64,000 nt of DNA from Mallotus nudiflorus (lineage: Eukaryota; Streptophyta; Magnoliopsida; Malpighiales; Euphorbiaceae), in contig CANTUR010000940.1 in assembly GCA_947683625.1 (NCBI GenBank), positions 124,001-188,000 of the forward strand. Reading direction: 5' to 3'. The position numbers and the translations under genes are program-made. Position 1 is the first letter of the stretch. Every line of letters starts with the position of its first letter. The notes beneath the pieces are model-generated. The model made no database searches. It was not told the DNA's origin and was given only the letters and a program-made list of their open reading frames with translations. This document shows positions 62,774 through 64,000 of this stretch, piece by piece.

Positions 62774-64000
62774 TCAAGAAGGAAAGAGATACGGGTAAGA
62801 AGCTCGCATCTCAGCTTCAGTCTCCCACGTATGCTCTTCAACTCTGTCGCTACGCCACAAAACCTTGACCATCGGAATCTGCTTCGATCGCAATTGTCGA
62901 ACTTGAAAATCTACGATCGCCACAGGTTCTTCCATAAACGTCAAATCTTCATTCACTTCTACACTGTCAGGTTGCAACACGTGTGAAGGATCTGAGATAT
63001 ACTTCCTCAACATCGAGATACGAAATACTGGATGCACTTGTGACATACTCGGAGGCAAATCCAACCGATATGCAACAGTGCCAATTCTCTCCAGAATCTC
63101 AAATGGTCCAATGTATCTCGGTGCTAACTTACCCTTCCTGCCAAATCTCATCACACCCTTCATCGGAGATACCTTCAGAAAAACGAAATCTCCAACCTGA
63201 AACTCCACATCTCTGCGCCTAGGATCCGCATAACTCTTCTGTCTACTAACTGCGGTCTCTAATCTACGCTTGATCACGGCGACTTTCTCTGCAGCATCTT
63301 GAACCATCTCTGGTCCAGTCAAAACTCTCTCACCAATCTCATCCCAACACAACGGGGATCTACACTTCCTTCCATACAACGCCTCATATGGTGCTATACC
63401 AATACTGCTATGGTAGCTGTTATTATATGCAAACTCAACAAGCGACAAATGATCATCCCAGCTACCTCTCAAATCCAAGACACACATCCTCAACATATCT
63501 TCCAGTGTCTGGATCGTCCTCTCAGACTGATCATCTGTCTGAGGATGAAAAGCAGTACTGAAATCCAACCTAGTGCCCATCGCTTCCTGTAACTTCTGCC
63601 AAAAACGAGAAGTAAACACCGAACCTCTGTCTGACACAATGGACACAGGTACTCCATGAAGGCATACAATATGCTCCACGTATAACTTCGCCAATCTAGC
63701 AACTGAATATGTGGCTTTCACAGGCAAGAAATGTGCAGACTTCGTCAATCTGTCTACAATCACCCAGATGGAATCGTATCCATCCTTCGAACGAGGTAAA
63801 CCGACCACAAAATCCATAGCTATCCTTTCCCATTTCCACTCGGGAATAGGAAGAGGCTGAAGCTTCCCAGAAGGCTTCTGATGTTCGGCTTTCACTTGCT
63901 GACACGTCAAGCACTTAGCAACATAATCAGCAACATCCTTCTTCAATCCATCCCACCAGTATAGATCTCTGATACTGTGGTACATCTTAGTAACACCAGG
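62774..64000 (-). CDS. Chromovirus pol, C-terminal part (integrase, GPF, chromodomain), partial
   Basis: An open frame of 408 codons plus stop, entering from the right window edge within the integrase zinc domain and ending in a TGA at 62774. It carries KCLTCQQVK, the first catalytic Asp (MDFVVGLP), the second (VSDRGSVF), the catalytic Glu (DDQSERT), GPF and the chromodomain. The usual TDGQSE reads TDDQSE, next to the catalytic Glu. It has Gln where the complete copy has its fourth TAG, and no stop in the visible part, so this copy may be younger or less mutated. Whether the rest is intact lies outside the window. Integrase joins element DNA to the host chromosome; the chromodomain probably directs this to heterochromatin. 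Confidence 0.93.
   Translation of the reverse strand, partial: PGVTKMYHSIRDLYWWDGLKKDVADYVAKCLTCQQVKAEHQKPSGKLQPLPIPEWKWERIAMDFVVGLPRSKDGYDSIWVIVDRLTKSAHFLPVKATYSVARLAKLYVEHIVCLHGVPVSIVSDRGSVFTSRFWQKLQEAMGTRLDFSTAFHPQTDDQSERTIQTLEDMLRMCVLDLRGSWDDHLSLVEFAYNNSYHSSIGIAPYEALYGRKCRSPLCWDEIGERVLTGPEMVQDAAEKVAVIKRRLETAVSRQKSYADPRRRDVEFQVGDFVFLKVSPMKGVMRFGRKGKLAPRYIGPFEILERIGTVAYRLDLPPSMSQVHPVFRISMLRKYISDPSHVLQPDSVEVNEDLTFMEEPVAIVDFQVRQLRSKQIPMVKVLWRSDRVEEHTWETEAEMRASYPYLFPS

Overview
The window looks like AT-rich nuclear DNA of a flowering plant, probably a eudicot, from retrotransposon-rich heterochromatin. The evidence is Ty1/copia and Ty3/gypsy elements with plant-type primer-binding sites (tRNA-iMet and tRNA-Asp), a gypsy integrase ending in a plant Tekay/Del-type chromodomain, and fragments of the plant genes TWD40-2 (TPLATE complex) and chloroplast SRP54. 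No intact host gene is visible. There is no sign of bacterial, plastid or mitochondrial DNA.

Layout. 1-2826 is the 5' half of a decayed copia element on the minus strand, cut by the window edge. 2827-6240 is single-copy-looking DNA with a 56-bp tandem repeat and pieces of two unrelated host genes with their introns. About 6240-8728 is a very old LTR of the family that fills the rest of the window. 9907-11509 is a non-chromovirus gypsy LTR with a tRNA-Asp primer site. 12355-23611 is the only structurally complete element, on the minus strand: two LTRs of about 3.1 kb, polypurine tract, one-frame gag-pol and primer site, but the reading frame carries four TAG stops. 23612-30347 is an LTR fragment and a 5'-truncated plus-strand copy. 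31405-51266 is one old LTR split by five further LTRs of the same family, each with its target duplication (three insert directly, two nest inside one of those). Its decayed internal region runs to 53695. 53696-59632 is a second copy of the same defective lineage. From 59633 a younger minus-strand element begins and leaves the window with its pol frame open.

Working unit. The chromovirus has unusually long LTRs. Thirteen copies or fragments can be compared here. They keep a recurring set of features inside otherwise AT-rich, fast-drifting sequence: an edge palindrome, a CT-rich block ending at a GTGAGTG donor-like site, a TTTGCAG acceptor-like site followed by a double hairpin, a 62-66 nt exon-like block, another hairpin, and a tandem array of long hairpins. 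Paired substitutions keep several stems intact. With an acceptor-like site directly before the gag start codon, this suggests that the LTR carries a structured, possibly spliced RNA leader. This is the most interesting unexplained signal in the window.

Limits. Family assignments rest on protein motifs and alignment between copies in the window. Functions of the LTR RNA features are inferred. Gene symbols are given only for the two recognised host fragments.
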